Below are positions 5,374 to 7,202 of a stretch of 7,202 bases of DNA, piece by piece (position 1 is the first letter of the stretch; each line of letters opens with the position of its first letter). Source of the stretch: Campylobacteraceae bacterium (GTDB lineage Bacteria > Campylobacterota > Campylobacteria > Campylobacterales > Sulfurovaceae); contig JALVXO010000247.1 of NCBI GenBank assembly GCA_027022775.1, positions 1-7,202 of the forward strand, given 5' to 3'. A model generated the notes under the pieces. It ran no database searches and was not told where the DNA came from. It saw only the letters and a list, made by a program, of their open reading frames with translations. The translations under genes and the position numbers were made by a program.

Positions 5374-6023
5374 ACCCTGTCACTATGAAAAATATATCCA
5401 AACCCCCGAACCGATTCTATTGCTTCTGGGAAGAGGTTTTTTAATTTTACCATATATACGCGGATTGTAGCTTTATTGGGTTCGCTCTCACCCCAAAGTT
5501 TTTCGTAAATCTCTTCGTAACTTACCGCTCTTCCGGCATTGTCAACCAAGAGTTCCAGCAGCAGATAGATTCTAAATCCAAGTTTTAGCGGTTCGTTTTT
5601 GTAAAAAATCTCTTTTTGCTCCCTGTCTAAAACATAATCGCCAAGCTCAATTTTATCACTCTTTTTTGTCCGCTTTAAAACCGCATTTATCCGAAGCAAA
5701 AGCTCATCTAAATCGACAGGCTTTTTAATATAATCATCCGCCCCGGCATTAAACCCCTCTATTAAAGAGTTTTTATCATCCCTGGATGTTATAAAAATCA
5801 CCGGCGTCCCGTCTCCGCTGTTTTTTAAAGACCTCAACGCCTCTATGCCGCTCTCAAAAGGCAGATTTATATCGAAAAGATACAAATCATAACTGTTCTC
5901 ATAAGCTAAATCGTAAGCTGTATAAGGATCTAACGCCAAATCCACAGCAAACCCCTCATCTTCTAAAAAGTCTTTTAAAGTATCGCTAAAAAGTTTGTCG
6001 TCTTCTAGGAGGAGGATTTTCAT
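5370..6023 (-). CDS. OmpR-family response regulator
   Basis: This 217-residue transcription factor has a receiver domain (about 1-118) with the acidic pocket E7-D8-D9, phosphorylated aspartate D51 (FDINLP), the switch threonine T79 and K100 before P101. A winged-helix DNA-binding domain (about 123-217) follows; RVYMVKLK looks like the recognition-helix part and RGFGYIF is the usual wing. It is the first gene of the pair with the histidine kinase downstream, with a 4-base overlap. The start is supported by AAGG seven bases before the ATG. The promoter should lie between 6024 and about 6110, but no convincing -10 can be fixed there. Targets are unknown; candidates include its own operon and rlpA. 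Confidence 0.94.
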   Translation of the reverse strand: MKILLLEDDKLFSDTLKDFLEDEGFAVDLALDPYTAYDLAYENSYDLYLFDINLPFESGIEALRSLKNSGDGTPVIFITSRDDKNSLIEGFNAGADDYIKKPVDLDELLLRINAVLKRTKKSDKIELGDYVLDREQKEIFYKNEPLKLGFRIYLLLELLVDNAGRAVSYEEIYEKLWGESEPNKATIRVYMVKLKNLFPEAIESVRGFGYIFHSDRV

Positions 6024-6042
6024 AGATAAACCTTAAGTTTGT

Positions 6043-6072
6043 TTATTGGTGTATTGGTTATTTGTGTATTAG
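6043..6072. repeat. 15-bp tandem repeat, two copies
   Basis: Two adjacent 15-base units (6043-6057, TTATTGGTGTATTGG, and 6058-6072) differ at two positions. Each is itself made of two similar seven- to eight-base halves. It lies 20 bases upstream of the response regulator start, in its probable leader or promoter, and could be a regulator binding site, perhaps for the regulator itself, or a chance simple repeat. Confidence 0.4.
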
Positions 6073-6116
6073 ACTTGAATTCCTTTTACAGAGCAACCCA
6101 AAAACCCAGCCGCTCC

Positions 6117-6144
6117 GTCATTCCCAACTTGATTGGGAATCCAC
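6117..6144. repeat. REP-like palindrome upstream of higBA
   Basis: ATTCCCAA (6120-6127) and TTGGGAAT (6133-6140) form a perfect 8-bp stem with loop CTTGA. The surrounding text, GTCATTCCC...GGGAATCC, matches from memory a short palindrome widely dispersed in many bacterial genomes as REP-type repeats mobilised by RAYT/TnpA-REP transposases. No such transposase is in the window. It lies between the regulator and the higBA promoter. Confidence 0.55.
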
Positions 6145-6216
6145 AGATATTGAAACAAATATATTGTGCTTCCTTTTATAAAAGTATTATATTGTAATAG
6201 TAATTAAAAGTAAAAG

Positions 6217-6244
6217 TTACCATTATGGTAATTCATGGTATAAT
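6217..6244 (+). promoter_or_regulatory. higBA promoter with operator palindrome
   Basis: TATAAT (6239-6244) is a perfect -10, and TTACCA (6217-6222) at 16 bases is a fair -35. A perfect palindrome, TTACCATTATGGTAA (6217-6231), sits on the -35, and a third partial half-site ATGGTA (6235-6240) runs into the -10. HigA-type antitoxins commonly repress their own promoter through such sites, so this is the likely HigA/HigBA operator. The transcription start expected from this -10 is about 6250-6252, at the higB ATG itself. Confidence 0.7.
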
Positions 6245-6250
6245 AATCAA

Positions 6251-6550
6251 ATGAGAATAATCGCAAAAAAAACTTTAAGAGCATTTTACGAACAGCCAAA
6301 TTACAAAGACAGCAAATCTGCTTTAGAAGCATGGCATTACGAAGTATCAAAAGCCGACTGGTCAAACCCCAATGAGATAAAAATGCAATATAAAAGCGCA
6401 AGTATTGTAGGAGACAATAAAGTAGTTTTTAACATTTGCGGCAATAAATACCGCTTGATTGTAAAAATTAACTATTTTGCAAAAATTGTTTATATTAAAT
6501 TTATAGGCACACACAAACAATACGACAAAATTAAGGTAGAGGAGCTATAA
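6251..6550 (+). CDS. higB: HigB-family toxin (mRNA interferase)
   Basis: This 99-residue protein belongs to the HigB toxin family of the RelE/ParE fold, which cuts mRNA on the ribosome. Visible family features are the opening MRIIAKKTLR, a conserved middle with KADW (34-37), MQYKSASIVG (45-54), VVFNICGNKYRL (58-69) and the late GTHKQYDKI (86-94); H88 and Y91 in that last segment are strongly conserved in the family as I recall it. The length is usual. It is the first gene of the pair, toxin before antitoxin as is typical for higBA. There is no Shine-Dalgarno sequence before the ATG, and the -10 ends only six bases upstream, so translation probably begins on a leaderless mRNA. Confidence 0.92.
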   Translation: MRIIAKKTLRAFYEQPNYKDSKSALEAWHYEVSKADWSNPNEIKMQYKSASIVGDNKVVFNICGNKYRLIVKINYFAKIVYIKFIGTHKQYDKIKVEEL

Positions 6551-6551
6551 A

Positions 6552-6917
6552 ATGATAAAACCTATACGAAACGAAAAAGATTACCAACTAGCTTTAAACA
6601 GAGCAGAGTCGCTAATGGATGCAAAACCTGGCTCTAAAGAGTTTGACGAATTGGAAGTTTTAGCAACACTAATTAACGATTACGAAGCAAAACATTACCC
6701 AATCGACACACCTGATCCTATCGAAGCAATTAAATTCAGAATGGAGCAAGAGGGATTAATTCAAAACGACTTGGTAGCATGTTTTGGAAGTAAATCAAGG
6801 GTATCTGAAGTTCTCAATAGAAAAAGAAGATTAACCCTTGATATGATTAGAAATTTACATAAACAGCTTAATATTCCTTTAGAAAATCTTGTGGGGGAGT
6901 ATAAGCTTTGGAGGTAA
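6552..6917 (+). CDS. higA: HigA-family antitoxin, helix-turn-helix regulator
   Basis: This 121-residue protein is the cognate antitoxin. The N-terminal half (1-55), beginning MIKPIRNEKDY with an acidic helical stretch and HYPIDTPDP (48-56), is the usual leader of this family. A Cro/C1-type helix-turn-helix follows (about 58-115): IEAIKFRMEQEGL, then QNDLVACFGSKSRVSEVLN with the recognition helix near 81-90, then RLTLDMIRNLHKQLNIP. It should bind HigB to block it and bind the palindrome at 6217-6231. Its ATG is one base past the higB stop, and AGGAG (6540-6544) inside the end of higB gives it a strong ribosome site, in contrast to higB. Confidence 0.93.
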   Translation: MIKPIRNEKDYQLALNRAESLMDAKPGSKEFDELEVLATLINDYEAKHYPIDTPDPIEAIKFRMEQEGLIQNDLVACFGSKSRVSEVLNRKRRLTLDMIRNLHKQLNIPLENLVGEYKLWR

Positions 6918-6965
6918 AGAAAACCTCGTTTCCCTCTTTCCAATCGTCCCCGATTGAAATGCATA
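6911..6965. repeat. Degenerate REP-like palindrome after higA
   Basis: CAATCG (6941-6946) and CGATTG (6951-6956) pair perfectly around TCCC; TTT and AAA extend the stem past one bulged base. The text CCTCGTTTCCC...GAAATGCATAC resembles from memory another dispersed repeat family (CTCGTTCCCA...TGGGAATGCATAC), with the outer stem decayed. A separate small stem GAGGT/ACCTC (6911-6927) spans the higA stop codon. Neither is followed by a T-run, so a terminator is not clear. The rest of the gap to 7056 shows nothing else I can name. Confidence 0.4.
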
Positions 6966-7056
6966 CTTTAATCACAATAAACCAAAATATGAGTTCTAAT
7001 CGAAAACAATGAAATTAAGAATAATTTAAAAGCTGAGGAAATTTCTTATAAATTTA

Positions 7057-7065
7057 TGTTATAAT
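7057..7065 (+). promoter_or_regulatory. Promoter, extended -10, of the small antitoxin-like gene
   Basis: TGTTATAAT is an extended -10 with a perfect TATAAT at 7060-7065. The expected start near 7072 leaves a leader of about 20 bases with AGGAG (7082-7086) before the ATG at 7093. The downstream gene thus has its own promoter and need not depend on higBA. Confidence 0.65.
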
Positions 7066-7092
7066 TATCAAAAGCCAAGAGAGGAGTTTAAA

Positions 7093-7202
7093 ATGTATAC
7101 GATTAAACTCGATGTAAATGATAAGTTTTATGATAAAATTATGACTTTTTTAAAAAATATACCTGTTAAAAATATTATTGTAGAAAAAAAAGATGATAAA
7201 AA
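7093..7202 (+). CDS. Small antitoxin-like protein, partial (window edge)
   Basis: The first 36 codons are open up to the end of the window, after AGGAG six bases before the ATG and an extended -10. The protein starts MYTIKLDVNDKFYDKIMTF and goes on with a basic, lysine-rich stretch: a beta-strand, then an amphipathic helix, as seen at the N-terminus of many small antitoxins that pair with RelE/ParE-type toxins in Campylobacterota. The family cannot be fixed from this fragment. If right, a toxin gene should follow within about 250 bases past the edge, making two toxin-antitoxin modules in a row. Confidence 0.6.
   Translation, partial: MYTIKLDVNDKFYDKIMTFLKNIPVKNIIVEKKDDK

Overview
The window is AT-rich chromosomal DNA, most likely from a free-living member of the Campylobacterota (Sulfurimonas/Sulfurovum-like). 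This rests on AT-rich codon use, promoters with a good or extended -10 and no clear -35, and the general look of SerB, RlpA and the small toxin-antitoxin proteins. No marker gene is present, so genus is not called.

Layout: (1) 107-2701, minus strand: serB (phosphoserine phosphatase), then a 222-bp repeat-filled gap, then a full-length half-transporter ABC exporter; another repeat array follows it at the left edge. (2) 2702-2757: a 56-bp divergent promoter region whose two -10 boxes overlap on opposite strands, driving serB leftward and a metF-type methylenetetrahydrofolate reductase rightward. SerB makes serine, the usual source of the one-carbon unit that MetF reduces, so the pairing makes metabolic sense. 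(3) 3685-3910, between the convergent ends of metF and rlpA: a non-coding, strongly structured region, including a 151-nt element closed by a 17-position inverted repeat. (4) 3911-6023, minus strand: an OmpR-type response regulator and a HAMP-less histidine kinase overlapping by 4 bp, then an RlpA-type cell-wall lipoprotein. (5) 6120-7202, plus strand: a HigBA toxin-antitoxin operon behind a palindrome-overlapped promoter, flanked by two REP-like palindromes, followed by the start of a small antitoxin-like gene cut by the window edge.

The genes are mostly housekeeping and well recognised. The unusual content is between the genes: two arrays of strictly 7-bp-periodic units (23 units in all) in opposed orientations at successive minus-strand junctions, small GC-rich hairpins with an exact 13-bp repeat, the structured element downstream of metF, and a higB start that would lie at the 5' end of its own mRNA. 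No CRISPR array, tRNA, rRNA, transposase or integrase was seen. No gap without a gene exceeds 230 bases.
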